Shown: positions 48,274 to 57,800 of the stretch, in pieces | Layout: every line of letters begins with the position of its first letter | How positions within the stretch are numbered: the stretch's first letter is position 1 | From: an uncultured Erythrobacter sp. | GTDB taxonomy: Bacteria > Pseudomonadota > Alphaproteobacteria > Sphingomonadales > Sphingomonadaceae | Length of the DNA: 64,000 nt | Direction: 5' to 3' | NCBI GenBank assembly: GCA_947488155.1 | Contig: CANKYK010000002.1 | Location: forward strand, 874,001 to 938,000 | Notes under the pieces: model-generated | What the model was told of the DNA's origin: nothing | The model's database searches: none | The model's input: only the letters and a program-made list of their open reading frames with translations | Translations under genes and position numbers: made by a program

Positions 48274-49704
48274 TCAATGATTGATGAGCAGCTTTCCCGG
48301 GTTGAACAGTGATTTGGGGTCGAGCGCCTGCTTTACGCTGCGCATAATTGTGAGCGCGGCGGGATCGCTCAGCCGCTCCAATTCATGCACTTTAAGCTGT
48401 CCGATGCCGTGCTCTGCGCTGATCGAACCACCCCATTCGCACACCATTTCATAAACGAGGCTGGAGATTTTCTTACCCTCGGTCTCTTCCCATGTCCCCG
48501 GTGTGGCGCCGGTGGGGGCGAGGACATGAAAATGGACATTACCATCGCCCAAATGGCCAAAGGCCGCCGCTGTGGTGCCGGCAAAGGCGCCTTCGACCGC
48601 CGGAATCGCCTTAAGGATGAATTCGGGCATTTTCTCCACCGGCACAGAGATATCGTGCTGCATCGCTGGGCCGATGGCGCGCTCTGCAGCAGAAATCGAA
48701 TCGCGCAGCAGCCAGAATTGCTCCGCCTGCGTTTCATTCGCGGCGATCGCGGCATCTTCGAGCAATTCCTGCTCGAATGCGTCGGCCATAATGGTTTCGA
48801 CCTGCTCGCGTAGGGCGTCTGCATCCTCAGCGGTGGAGACGAACTCGATAAGCGCATACCAGGCGTGGCTTTGGTTCAGCGGAGAGCGTGCATCGGGCAG
48901 GTGATCGAGAACGTTGATCAGGCAGTGATCAGGCACAACCTCAAAGCCCTCCAGCGTACCGCCCATCGCGCGGTCTACATGGCGCAGCAGCGTGCGAGCG
49001 GCCGTGATGCTGGTGAGGCCCGCCCATACGGCGATCCGCCCGCGATGCTCGGGCAGAAGGCGCAGGTTCGCGGCGGTGACGATGCCCAGCGTCCCCTCTG
49101 ACCCGATCAGCAATTGTTTGAGATCAAACCCGCGATTGTCTTTCTTAAGCGCGGTCAGCCCATCAAAAATCTCACCATTGGGCAGCACCGCCTCTAGCCC
49201 AAGAACCTGAGCGCGCATCGTCCCATGCCTCAGCACTTGCGTGCCGCCTGCATTGGTGGACACGAGCCCGCCGACGGTCGCGGAGCCTTTGCCGCCGAGC
49301 GTGAGGGGAAAGCGCATTTGCTGTGCTTCCGCCGCCTCATGCAGAGTTTGCAGGATCACGCCCGCCTCGCACACGGTCTGGCCCGCGTCGGCGTCCATGC
49401 TGCGGATGGCGTTCATCCGGCGCAGCGACAGCAGGATAGCCGCGCCGCTTTCATCCGGGGTTGCGCCGCCGCACATGCCGCTGTTCCCGCCTTGCGGAAC
49501 AATGGGAATGGAATGCTGCGCGCACAGTTTGACCAGCTCAGCGACTTCCTGCGTTGAAGCAGGCGAGGCGAGGGCAAGCGCGCGCCCAGTGTAGCGCCCG
49601 CGCCAATCGGTCAGCCATGGCTCCAGCGCATCATTGTCCTGCGTGAAGCCTTTCGCCCCAAGCAATTGCGCCGCTGCGGCAAGGAATTCGTGGTGGTCCG
49701 TCAT
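48274..49704 (-). CDS. FAD-linked oxidoreductase, 2-hydroxyacid dehydrogenase type
   Basis: 476 residues. The FAD-binding domain covers about 35-215 with PQGGNSGMCGGATP and the STNAGGTQVLRHGTMR segment. The C-terminal oxidase domain includes FGHLGDGNVHFHV (metal and substrate site) and ISAEHGIGQLK. This is the family of D-2-hydroxyglutarate and D-lactate dehydrogenases. The context does not decide the substrate; D-2-hydroxyglutarate dehydrogenase is a good guess because SerA makes this by-product. Confidence 0.88.
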   Translation of the reverse strand: MTDHHEFLAAAAQLLGAKGFTQDNDALEPWLTDWRGRYTGRALALASPASTQEVAELVKLCAQHSIPIVPQGGNSGMCGGATPDESGAAILLSLRRMNAIRSMDADAGQTVCEAGVILQTLHEAAEAQQMRFPLTLGGKGSATVGGLVSTNAGGTQVLRHGTMRAQVLGLEAVLPNGEIFDGLTALKKDNRGFDLKQLLIGSEGTLGIVTAANLRLLPEHRGRIAVWAGLTSITAARTLLRHVDRAMGGTLEGFEVVPDHCLINVLDHLPDARSPLNQSHAWYALIEFVSTAEDADALREQVETIMADAFEQELLEDAAIAANETQAEQFWLLRDSISAAERAIGPAMQHDISVPVEKMPEFILKAIPAVEGAFAGTTAAAFGHLGDGNVHFHVLAPTGATPGTWEETEGKKISSLVYEMVCEWGGSISAEHGIGQLKVHELERLSDPAALTIMRSVKQALDPKSLFNPGKLLINH

Positions 49705-49857
49705 CGCGCTCGCTATGCCACACAGCGACGCGAATGCTCCAGAATTTTGTAATCAAACTGGCAATCAATTAAGCCGCCATTCAATTCTAGCTGCTACATG
49801 CGTCCAATCGAGCAAGCCCACAGGGGGGTGAGCGACACTTTTTAGGAGGCCCAGACC

Positions 49858-50514
49858 ATGCAAGGCATGCTCGCATTTGCGGCCCCAATTGCGTTGCCAA
49901 TCACCTTGTTTGCCGCGCTCGCCTCGCAAAGCACTGGTGTTGCCAATGCGGCTCCAGCGCCTTTCTCGCCGGTTCCGGTTGAAACGCAGACGCCTGATGT
50001 TGCTCCTGCCAATGCACTTGGCGATGAGCAGAAGCCGCCGCTGGCGAAATCGCAGGCAAAGGCGCGCAGTCAGTCTGACATTCCCGTGTCCGCCAATCCA
50101 CTGAACGCGTGGCAACAAACCAATACCGTCCACCAAGTGCGCATTGAGCAGCGGGTGATTATCCGCATTTCCCCTCAGCGCCCGAGCCGGGGCAGCCAAT
50201 TGCTCGCAGACCTCCCGCGCCAAGGGCTCAATACCCGCTATGAAGAGCGCAAGATGGACAAGTGCCTGGCGGTGGAACAGATCGCGGGCGTGCAAACCGG
50301 GCGGGGCAACCGCCTCCTGCTGTTCCTGCGCGACCGCCGGATCATCTCGCTCAACCTCGAAAAAGCCTGTCTCGCCCGAGAGTTCTACTCTGGCTTCTAC
50401 GTCGAGAAGAACGAGGACGGAAAGCTCTGCGTCTCGCGTGACAAGCTGCAATCGCGCGCAGGCTCAAAATGCGAAGTGGAACGCATGCGGCAATTGGTGG
50501 CCGTCAAAGACTAG
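49858..50514 (+). CDS. Secreted protein of unknown family
   Basis: 218 residues behind a perfect AGGAGG. An N-terminal signal runs to about residue 31 (GVANAAP), followed by a proline/glutamine-rich linker (to about 85) and a compact domain. That domain contains HQVRIEQRVIIRISP and later MDKCLAVEQIAGVQTGRGNRLLLFLRDRRIISLNL, with three cysteines. I do not recognise the family. Probably periplasmic. Confidence 0.75.
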   Translation: MQGMLAFAAPIALPITLFAALASQSTGVANAAPAPFSPVPVETQTPDVAPANALGDEQKPPLAKSQAKARSQSDIPVSANPLNAWQQTNTVHQVRIEQRVIIRISPQRPSRGSQLLADLPRQGLNTRYEERKMDKCLAVEQIAGVQTGRGNRLLLFLRDRRIISLNLEKACLAREFYSGFYVEKNEDGKLCVSRDKLQSRAGSKCEVERMRQLVAVKD

Positions 50515-50619
50515 CCGCGCGCGCGGGCGCCGAACGCAGCCACACCTCGCATCCAAGCGCCCATTTCCTTGACTTTACGGCCAGTTTCGGCGATTGGCAC
50601 GGCTCACCTTGAGCGAAGG

Positions 50620-50634
50620 GTTCGCACAAGGTTC
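50620..50634 (+). promoter_or_regulatory. SOS-box-like sequence before the DEAD-box helicase
   Basis: GTTCGCACAAGGTTC fits GTTC-N7-GTTC exactly and lies 50 bases upstream of the helicase start. However, the surrounding CTTGAGCGAAGGGTTCG resembles common intergenic repeats in this group, so the match may be coincidental. Confidence 0.35.
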
Positions 50635-50683
50635 TGACCGGCAGCGTGCTCGCTGCCCGCTATATCCGGAAAACACGCTTATA

Positions 50684-52186
50684 ATGACTTTCGCCGATCT
50701 CGGCCTCTCACCTGAATTGCTCAAAGCCGTCGAAGACGCTGGCTACACTGAGCCCACCGCAATCCAAGCAGAGGCGATACCGCCCGTGCTGATGATGAAG
50801 GACATCATTGGCATCGCACAGACCGGCACGGGTAAAACCGCCAGTTTCGTGCTGCCCATGATCGATATCATGGCCAGTGGACGCCGCCGCGCGCTGATGC
50901 CGCGCTCGCTTATTCTTGAGCCTACACGCGAACTTGCCGCGCAAGTTGCAGAAAACTTCGAGAAATACGGCAAGAACCACGACCTTAAGATGGCGCTGCT
51001 CATCGGCGGCGTCCAAATGGGCGATCAGCTGAAAGCGCTGAACGAAGGCGTCGACGTTCTGATCGCGACCCCGGGCCGACTGATGGACCTGTTTGAGCGC
51101 GGCAAGATCCTGCTCAATGGCTGCGAATTGCTGGTCATTGATGAAGCGGACCGCATGCTCGACATGGGCTTTATCCCAGATATAGAGTTCATCTGCTCCA
51201 AACTGCCTGAAACGCGGCAAACCATGCTGTTTTCAGCGACCATGCCGCCGCCCATTGCAAAGCTGGCGAAGACGTTCCTGTCCAATCCCAAACGGATTGA
51301 GACAGCGCGCGCGGCGACCACCAACAAAGATATCACCGCCTTTAAGGTGCATGTTGAACAGCGCGCGAAGCTGTCGACGCTGCAATGGCTGCTGCGCAAC
51401 GACCTGGTTGAAACCGCAATTGTGTTCTCGAACAAGAAAATGACTGTTCGCGAGCTTAACAAGAAGTTGCAGAACGATGGTTTCCGCAGCGGAGAGATCC
51501 ACGGTGACATCGATCAGAACACGCGTCAGAAAGAGCTGGAGCGGTTTAAATCAGGCGATATCAACATTTTGGTCGCCTCTGATGTGGCCGCACGCGGGCT
51601 CGATATCAAAGGCGTCAGCCACGTCTTCAACTATGACACGCCGTGGCACCCGGATGATTATGTCCACCGGATCGGCCGCACGGGCCGCGCCGGGGCCAAG
51701 GGCCGCGCGTTTACCTTTGTGACCAAATCCGATGCCGAGGCGATCGACAATGTCGAGAAGCTGACCAAGAACAAGATTGCGGTTTTCGGCAAAGACGACG
51801 TGCGGGTTGAGATTGCTGATCCAAAGGCATCGAAATCCTCCGACGATGATGACGGCGAAAAGCCAGAGAAGTCGGAAAAGCCCGCGCGCCGCTCTCGCTC
51901 AAAGAAGCGCGACGAAGACGGCGATACGCAGGACGCACCGCGCGAGGCAAAGAAAGAGCGCAAACCGCGCCGCGCCCGCGAAGATCGCTCAGAGCGTGAA
52001 GATCGTCCGGAACGGGAAGAGCGCCCTGCACGACCAGAGCGTGAAGAGCGGCCTGAGCGCGCAGAAAAGCCTGAGAAACGCAGCCGAGGCGGACGCCGCC
52101 GCCGTGATGAGGACGACGAGCCAGTGCCAGCAGGCGAATGGAATGGTCCAAAGCCCGGTTTTCTCGACATGGGCTTTAAGGATTAA
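50684..52186 (+). CDS. DEAD-box RNA helicase
   Basis: 500 residues from ATG 50684; the frame extends upstream without a ribosome site. Motifs run in order: Q motif YTEPTAIQ (21-28), AQTGTGKT (45-52), PTRELA, VIDEADRMLD, SAT, and HRIGRTGRAG. The last 130 residues are a low-complexity tail of Arg, Glu, Lys and Asp, typical of RhlE-type helicases that act in ribosome assembly or RNA decay. Tail length is likely variable. A terminator follows. Confidence 0.95.
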   Translation: MTFADLGLSPELLKAVEDAGYTEPTAIQAEAIPPVLMMKDIIGIAQTGTGKTASFVLPMIDIMASGRRRALMPRSLILEPTRELAAQVAENFEKYGKNHDLKMALLIGGVQMGDQLKALNEGVDVLIATPGRLMDLFERGKILLNGCELLVIDEADRMLDMGFIPDIEFICSKLPETRQTMLFSATMPPPIAKLAKTFLSNPKRIETARAATTNKDITAFKVHVEQRAKLSTLQWLLRNDLVETAIVFSNKKMTVRELNKKLQNDGFRSGEIHGDIDQNTRQKELERFKSGDINILVASDVAARGLDIKGVSHVFNYDTPWHPDDYVHRIGRTGRAGAKGRAFTFVTKSDAEAIDNVEKLTKNKIAVFGKDDVRVEIADPKASKSSDDDDGEKPEKSEKPARRSRSKKRDEDGDTQDAPREAKKERKPRRAREDRSEREDRPEREERPARPEREERPERAEKPEKRSRGGRRRRDEDDEPVPAGEWNGPKPGFLDMGFKD

Positions 52187-52286
52187 TCACCGCCGATTGC
52201 TCTGCAATTTTGCTGATTTTTTGAAAATTGGGTGGGGTTACCCATTTCCACGGCGCAATTGCTTGGTAACAGGCCTTTGCGACCCG

Positions 52287-52308
52287 AGGTTCGAGCATCG
52301 AACCTTCA
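52287..52308. repeat. Inverted repeat GAGGTTCGA...TCGAACCTTC
   Basis: A nine-base stem with a three-base loop, about 100 bases after the helicase stop. The core GTTCGAGCATCGAAC resembles GTTCGAGCATGGAAC beside the uvrA SOS box. The GTTC/GAAC units are inverted, so it is not a standard LexA site. Confidence 0.4.
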
Positions 52309-52314
52309 CTATAC

Positions 52315-52347
52315 GCCCCGCCGCGGAAACGCGCGCGGGGCTTTTTT
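52315..52347 (+). terminator. Terminator after the DEAD-box helicase gene
   Basis: GCCCCGC (52315-52321) pairs with GCGGGGC (52335-52341) followed by TTTTTT. Confidence 0.85.
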
Positions 52348-52439
52348 GTGCTCGCTGCAAAAGAGACTTGAGTTGGGCCTGGACGTATTGACCAAAGACC
52401 TCAGGCGAGCCGGGCTTAGATGACTAAGGCCTTTCCAGC

Positions 52440-52976
52440 TCAGGGCACCGCGATAGCGTGGGCGATCATGCGATTGCCCTCAAAAACCGCGCGGTCTTCA
52501 ACATTGGTATCGTCGACAAAGACGAAATCGAACACGCCATCGGAATTGCTGTCGCTGTGCAGCATCACGATATACATCGCGCCGCTTTCCGGCGTGGGGT
52601 TGAGCGTGATCGCCACGTCTTTGTTAGTGCCGCTTTTGACGTGGGTGTAGCCCGCGACATAATCGCCATTGGGCTTGCCATCGATAAACGGATGCATGAC
52701 CAGCCAGCCATCGCCGTCGATGTGCACCTCTGAGAAGGTTAGCGTAGTCCCATCGCCGCGCCGCACGGCGCTGGCCTGATTGGTGATCCGCTGTTCGGTG
52801 TAGGGGCGTTGCTCCTCGGCGAGTTTGACATCCTCAACGATGATCCAATTCGCCTCGCCATTGCCCAGCACAACGCCGCCGGGATTGGCTTGCTCCTGAG
52901 CGGAGGCCAGCGGCGCGGCCAGCAAGGCACCAAAAAGCGCAGCGGTTCCCAATACGGATCTTGGTGACATCATCAT
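52440..52976 (-). CDS. Secreted DUF7282-like protein
   Basis: 178 residues with a signal peptide ending near residue 27 (ASAQEQ). The mature domain resembles the DUF7282 beta-sandwich: TTLTFSEVHIDGDGWLVMH, YVAGYTHVKSGTNKDVAITL and MLHSDSNSDGVFDFV. Its many acidic loops (DSNSDG) could bind calcium. The function is unknown. It converges on the helicase gene. Confidence 0.7.
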   Translation of the reverse strand: MMMSPRSVLGTAALFGALLAAPLASAQEQANPGGVVLGNGEANWIIVEDVKLAEEQRPYTEQRITNQASAVRRGDGTTLTFSEVHIDGDGWLVMHPFIDGKPNGDYVAGYTHVKSGTNKDVAITLNPTPESGAMYIVMLHSDSNSDGVFDFVFVDDTNVEDRAVFEGNRMIAHAIAVP

Positions 52977-53045
52977 TTCCCCTATCCCAAAAGTGCTTTC
53001 GCAAAGTCTGGCATATTCTTCAGCCGAGAGGAAGATGGGGCGGAC

Positions 53046-54041
53046 CTAGGCGTTATCGGAGGCTTCGTCTGCCGCAAGTTCCGCGAGGAATGCTGCGCTT
53101 TCGTCCAATCTCAGGGCTACGCCGGATATAGCCTTGGTGCCTCCGAAAAAGGTCGGAATATTGATCGGCTGTTTCAAGCGCAGGCTGCAGTTGGGCGAGG
53201 ACATAATCGCGAGATTGAGCACTTCCTTGCTTTCCAACTCTTCGCTGGAGAAAGCAGCATGGGTGGAGGCGATTGAGCCGCGCGGAACCTCAAAGTCATA
53301 AAGCATCCCGCTGCGCACGCGCACACTCTCGTCCGTTAGCAACACGGGATTGATGCGGAAGCTTTTGAGCAGTGCCATCGTCCAGATCACGCCCCAAACG
53401 CTCAGCGCGAGCAGCACCCAGGCAATTGTCGGGTTCCACAGCATCAGCAGGAAGTGAACCACGCTGAGTTCGATCAGTTGCAGCACCAGGAACGTCGCAA
53501 CCATAGGTGTGAGATAGGTGTGATAAGCGAAGGCGCGCGCTCCGGCGGGAACGTCGATTGGCGTGCCCCAGCGCAGCAGGCCGAGGCTCAGCATTTTGCA
53601 TTCGGTCACTACCTGCCTGACGAGCGGCCTTGGCAAAACGCGCTCAAACCCGGCGATGATCGATCCGGTTTCGCGATAGGTCTTAATGATCCGGATGGCG
53701 GACATCGCCAGATAGAGGGCGAGGGTCGCGCTAGCGGCGATCAGCACTTGCGGGAGGGCGAAGTACTCTGCGCGAACGGGCGCGGAGGCACCGACCAGAA
53801 CAACAATGCTGGCGACCGAGAGCACCCCGATCACCTGAAAGAACGCAGGCTTGTGATCCTCTGACTTCGCCATCAATGCGAGCAGCAAGGCATCCGCCAC
53901 GCCCCATGCGAAAAGGATGGCGGCCCAGCCAGAATTGGCCTGTGCCCAAGGTGTGAAGGTGAGAAACCTGGCCAATGCGATGGCGGCCAAGGGGAGCAGC
54001 AGGGGCAGGCCCTTCGCTATTGGCCGAGGCAATGCTTGCAA
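53046..54041 (-). CDS. Multi-pass membrane protein with PH-like tail
   Basis: 331 residues. About six or seven hydrophobic helices occupy 10-235. The last 95 residues are soluble and start RINPVLLTDESVRVRSGMLYDFEVP, a pattern like bacterial PH domains in membrane proteins. I do not recognise a named family. It lies in the same direction downstream of uvrD, about 100 bases away. Confidence 0.65.
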   Translation of the reverse strand: MQALPRPIAKGLPLLLPLAAIALARFLTFTPWAQANSGWAAILFAWGVADALLLALMAKSEDHKPAFFQVIGVLSVASIVVLVGASAPVRAEYFALPQVLIAASATLALYLAMSAIRIIKTYRETGSIIAGFERVLPRPLVRQVVTECKMLSLGLLRWGTPIDVPAGARAFAYHTYLTPMVATFLVLQLIELSVVHFLLMLWNPTIAWVLLALSVWGVIWTMALLKSFRINPVLLTDESVRVRSGMLYDFEVPRGSIASTHAAFSSEELESKEVLNLAIMSSPNCSLRLKQPINIPTFFGGTKAISGVALRLDESAAFLAELAADEASDNA

Positions 54042-54147
54042 GGTCAGCTCCTTGTGCTGTTTGCCTGCTCAATAATCCACTGGCGAGGCGGTGCCAATGC
54101 GATTGTGCGCATCATGTGTTGTCATGAGCGGGACGCGGCGAGGTGGC

Positions 54148-56466
54148 TCACCCAGCCAGTTTCACAAAGCTGTCGAGCACGCGTTTTGTGCCGAAGTCTT
54201 CGAACTCGATCTCCAGCTTATTGCCTTCCTGATCGGTCACACATCCGGTCCCGAATTTCTCGTGGTGCACCATTGCGCCGATTGTGATGTCGCTGCGTGG
54301 TTTGGCGGCAAAGCTGGCGGCAGAGCGGGTGTTCTCGCGCATACGCTTGGGCTTGGTGTCATAGCCGGTGGAGAGCGCGCGTTGCCATCCGGGGCCGCGG
54401 TTTTCCGCTCTGCCCGGCTGCGTCTGTGCGACATGGGCGAAGGGGTCGTCCTGCTCGCTCCAATTGGCCTGCCATAAGGACGCGCCGCCGGTCATGGTGG
54501 TTTCCTGATCGATGTGTTCGTCCGGCAATTCCTCGATAAAGCGCGAGGGGATGGAGCTGGTCCATTGGCCGTAAATCCGGCGATTGGCGGCGTGGAAAAT
54601 GTGGCATTTGCGCCGGGCGCGGGTGATCGCGACGTAAGCGAGGCGGCGTTCCTCCTCCAGGCTGGCGAGGCCGCCTTCATCGAGTGAGCGCTGAGATGGG
54701 AACACGCCTTCTTCCCAGCCCACGCAGAACACATTGTCGAATTCCAGACCCTTGGCCCCGTGGATCGTCATGATAGTGATGGTGTCTTCATCATCGCTGC
54801 GATCATTGTCCATCACCAGGCTGACATGCTCCAGGAAATCGCCGAGCGTCTCGTATTCCTCCATCGCGCGGGCGAGCTCTGAGAGGTTTTCCAGCCTGCC
54901 AGCGGCCTCTGGACTGCGCTCGTTTTGCAGCATGTCGTTGTAGCCGGTTTCATCAAGCACCAGGCGCAGAAGATCGGCCGGGGTCAGCTCATCCGCGCTT
55001 TCGCGCCAGCTGAGGAATTGCCGCATGAGCGCGCCAATGGTGTTCGCCGCGCGCGCAGGCAGCTCGTCACTGTCAGCCAGATCGAGCGAGGCAGCGGCCA
55101 GCGGCATGCCGGTGCGACGCGCATGGCTGTGCATTTTTTCCAGCGTCTTTGCGCCAAGCCCGCGTTTTGGCTGGTTGTAAATCCGCTCAAAGGCGAGGTC
55201 GTCTTGCGGTTGAGCAATGACCCTGAGATAGGCGAGGGCGTCGCGAATTTCGGCTCGCTCATAGAAGCGGAAGCCGCCGATAATCCGGTAGTTGATGCCG
55301 ATCTGGATGAAGCGGTCTTCAAACTCGCGGGTCTGATATTGCGCACGCACCAGAATGGCGACCCGGTCTAGCGGTGCGCCTTCACCCTCCAGACGTTCGA
55401 TCTCTTCGCCGACCCGGCGGGCTTCCTCTGGCGCATCCCAAACGCCCACGACTTTCACTTTGTCGCCCGCGTTTACCTCGGTCCAAAGGGTCTTCTCATG
55501 CCGCTCGCTATTGGCGCGGATCAGGCCAGAGGCCGCGCCAAGAATATGCGGGGTGGAGCGATAGTTCTGCTCCAGCCGAACCACATGTGCACCCGGAAAA
55601 TCCTTTTCAAAGCGCAGGATGTTGGCAACCTCCGCCCCGCGCCATGAATAGATCGACTGGTCATCATCGCCGACGACACAGATGTTCTTATGCTCCTGAG
55701 CCAGCAGGCGCAGCCACAGATATTGGACGGCGTTGGTGTCCTGATATTCGTCAACAAGGATATATTTCCAACGCCGCTGATAATCGGCCAGCACATCATG
55801 ATGCTTGCGGAAGATATTGAGGATATGCAGCAGGAGATCACCAAAATCGCAGGCGTTGAGCGCGATCAGCCGATCCTGATAGGCGCGGTACATCGCTTGC
55901 CCGCGGCCATTGGCAAAGGCCTCGCTATCCCCGGCATCCAGATCACCGGGGTTCAGCCCGCGATTCTTCCAGCGGTCGATTAGTCCGGCGAGCTGACGCG
56001 CGGGCCAGCGCTTTTCATCAATATCCTCGTCGCGGATCAGCTGTTTCAGCAAGCGCAGCTGATCGTCGGTGTCGATGATGGTGTAATTGCTCTGCAGACC
56101 AACCAGCTCCGCATGACGGCGCAGCATCTTGGCGCAGATCGAGTGGAACGTGCCGAGCCACGGCATCCCCTCAACGCTTTCGCCCAGATGGCGGGCAACC
56201 CGCTCGCGCATCTCGCGCGCGGCCTTATTGGTGAAGGTCACGCACAGAATTTGGCTGGGGTAGGCGCGCCGGGTGGCAACCAAATGCGCCAGCCGCGCGG
56301 TCAGCGCCGCTGTCTTGCCCGTGCCAGCCCCGGCCAGCATAAGCACCGGACCCTCTGTCGTCAGCACAGCCTCACGCTGCGGCGCGTTCAATTGCGCGGC
56401 ATAGGCCGGGATCGGCGCTCTACCGGGCGGGGGAGCGTTGGCGGGTATGGCGTGGGGTTCTGTCAT
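54148..56466 (-). CDS. uvrD: DNA helicase II, UvrD/PcrA type
   Basis: 772 residues from ATG 56466. This start is preferred over a frame opening at 56517 because an SOS box sits at 56478-56492, and the next residues (MTEPHAI ... YAAQLNAPQREAV) lead straight into the helicase Q-motif. Walker A GAGTGKT is at 46-52; DEYQDTN, GDDDQSIYSWRGA, QNYRST, TIHGAKGLEF and VAITRARR follow. UvrD removes the incised strand in excision and mismatch repair. The C-terminus has a short Tudor-like segment (GAMVHHEKFGTGCV) that may bind RNA polymerase. Confidence 0.95.
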   Translation of the reverse strand: MTEPHAIPANAPPPGRAPIPAYAAQLNAPQREAVLTTEGPVLMLAGAGTGKTAALTARLAHLVATRRAYPSQILCVTFTNKAAREMRERVARHLGESVEGMPWLGTFHSICAKMLRRHAELVGLQSNYTIIDTDDQLRLLKQLIRDEDIDEKRWPARQLAGLIDRWKNRGLNPGDLDAGDSEAFANGRGQAMYRAYQDRLIALNACDFGDLLLHILNIFRKHHDVLADYQRRWKYILVDEYQDTNAVQYLWLRLLAQEHKNICVVGDDDQSIYSWRGAEVANILRFEKDFPGAHVVRLEQNYRSTPHILGAASGLIRANSERHEKTLWTEVNAGDKVKVVGVWDAPEEARRVGEEIERLEGEGAPLDRVAILVRAQYQTREFEDRFIQIGINYRIIGGFRFYERAEIRDALAYLRVIAQPQDDLAFERIYNQPKRGLGAKTLEKMHSHARRTGMPLAAASLDLADSDELPARAANTIGALMRQFLSWRESADELTPADLLRLVLDETGYNDMLQNERSPEAAGRLENLSELARAMEEYETLGDFLEHVSLVMDNDRSDDEDTITIMTIHGAKGLEFDNVFCVGWEEGVFPSQRSLDEGGLASLEEERRLAYVAITRARRKCHIFHAANRRIYGQWTSSIPSRFIEELPDEHIDQETTMTGGASLWQANWSEQDDPFAHVAQTQPGRAENRGPGWQRALSTGYDTKPKRMRENTRSAASFAAKPRSDITIGAMVHHEKFGTGCVTDQEGNKLEIEFEDFGTKRVLDSFVKLAG

Positions 56467-56477
56467 AATGATGCTGT

Positions 56478-56492
56478 GAACAAGTAGAGAAC
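56478..56492 (-). promoter_or_regulatory. SOS box (LexA operator) of uvrD
   Basis: GAACAAGTAGAGAAC (plus-strand reading) fits GAAC-N7-GAAC exactly and ends 12 bases before the uvrD start. Its place this close to the ATG helped choose that start. Confidence 0.75.
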
Positions 56493-56768
56493 GTGATCGC
56501 GCCCCGCAAGCACGCATATTCGTTCATGCACGCCTCTTCTTGAGGAAAATGCGCAATCCAAGCGCACTATTTGCGAGCCATTCTCAACCCATCGCGCTTT
56601 CGACACGCATGACGCTTAGCCGTGCGTTGGACGCGCTGCGTGCTCGGCCAAAGTCTTCGCATGGGACAAAACCATCGCCATAAGAATGGGGCTTGCTCAA
56701 GAGGGGAACTCGTACGGGCAAGCGGGTCGCGTTCGTTAGCGCTTGGGACAACTTTAATGGAGATTCCC

Positions 56769-57170
56769 ATGCGTAAGTCTTTTTCACTTTTTGCCAGTGC
56801 CGGCCTGATGGCATTAGCAATTCCAATTGGTTCAACCGCGCTGGCTCAGGACGAAGCAGCGCCTGCCACATCCACCGATATGACACCCGATCAAACGGCC
56901 GCTTATGACAGCTGGCCGCCTGATCAGCAGGCCGCCTATGACACATGGCCGATGGAAACACGCGGATATTACTGGACTCTCTCGCCTGATCGTCAGGAGC
57001 TGTTCTGGCGCCTGTCGGACGAGGATCGCGTACTGATCACCTCCATGAGCGGACCGGACCGCGAATCGACATGGCAGGTGATTGAAGCCCGCGCAGCCGG
57101 TGCAGCGGAGCCTGCACCAGCCCCCGAAGGTGAACCGGCAGACATGCCGCCACCAGAAGGCGGTGAGTAA
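56769..57170 (+). CDS. Small secreted protein with WP repeats
   Basis: 133 residues from ATG 56769 behind GGAG. A signal peptide ends near residue 26 (TALAQDE). The middle has the repeated phrase AAYDSWPPDQQAAYDTWPMETRGYY, and similar DR-containing units follow (SPDRQELFWRLSDEDR). The C-terminus is proline- and glutamate-rich. I do not know the family. Probably periplasmic, divergent from uvrD. Confidence 0.75.
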   Translation: MRKSFSLFASAGLMALAIPIGSTALAQDEAAPATSTDMTPDQTAAYDSWPPDQQAAYDTWPMETRGYYWTLSPDRQELFWRLSDEDRVLITSMSGPDRESTWQVIEARAAGAAEPAPAPEGEPADMPPPEGGE

Positions 57171-57173
57171 GGT

Positions 57174-57199
57174 ATGATCGGCTAAATACAGCCGATCAT
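57174..57199. terminator. Hairpin between converging genes
   Basis: ATGATCGGCT (57174-57183) and AGCCGATCAT (57190-57199) form a perfect ten-base stem. There is no strong T-tract, but its position between two converging stops suggests termination. Confidence 0.55.
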
Positions 57200-57200
57200 A

Positions 57201-57800
57201 TCAATCGGAGCGAGCGGCGGGAGGTGCAGTGTCCTCTGCCTGGGTTAAATTTGCGCGAAACAGCACAAGTTTGCCTTTGCCGACCCGCCGTTCCGCTTCG
57301 ATTTCTAATCCCTTTAGCGCACCTTTGATCGAGACGTCCTCTTTGGCCGCCACTTCCAATGCGATCCATGTGGCCGGGCCAATCCAATTGAGGCGCTGAA
57401 ACCGGTCAAGCGCGACCATTCCGGCTCCGGTAAAATAGGGCGGGTCCATTAGTATCAGATCATAGGGCGCACGCGCCGGACCAAGGCTCATAACAGAGCC
57501 GCCTTGCACATCGGCGCGGTCTCTGGCGCTGAGCGCCGCGATATTGGCGCGCAATGTATCGAGCGCCGCGCGGTCTTGCTCCACAAACAGGCAATGCGCC
57601 GCCCCGCGAGAGAGCGCCTCTAGGCCCAATGCGCCGGACCCTGCGAACAGGTCTGCGACGCGCAGGTCTTCAAAGCTGCCTAGGCGGCTGTGCAGCATGC
57701 TGAACAATGTCTCACGCGTCCGGTCCGCCGTTGGCCGGGTCGCATCGCCTTTTGGGGCGGCGACTTTGCGTCCGCGCCATTCGCCTGCAATGATCCTCAT
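57201..57800 (-). CDS. rsmD: 16S rRNA (guanine966-N2)-methyltransferase
   Basis: 199 residues, the normal size. The start MRIIAGEWRGRKVAAP and RPTADRTRETLFSML are family signatures. SAM-binding motif VADLFAGSGALGLEALSRGA and catalytic DPPY (ILMDPPYF) are present. It overlaps rluB by four bases (ATGA), so the two rRNA modification genes are translationally coupled. Confidence 0.96.
   Translation of the reverse strand: MRIIAGEWRGRKVAAPKGDATRPTADRTRETLFSMLHSRLGSFEDLRVADLFAGSGALGLEALSRGAAHCLFVEQDRAALDTLRANIAALSARDRADVQGGSVMSLGPARAPYDLILMDPPYFTGAGMVALDRFQRLNWIGPATWIALEVAAKEDVSIKGALKGLEIEAERRVGKGKLVLFRANLTQAEDTAPPAARSD

Noticed and set aside
52287..52308. A LexA site or tRNA T-arm at GGTTCGAGCATCGAACC
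   Set aside because: The GTTC units are inverted and not direct, and no cloverleaf surrounds them.
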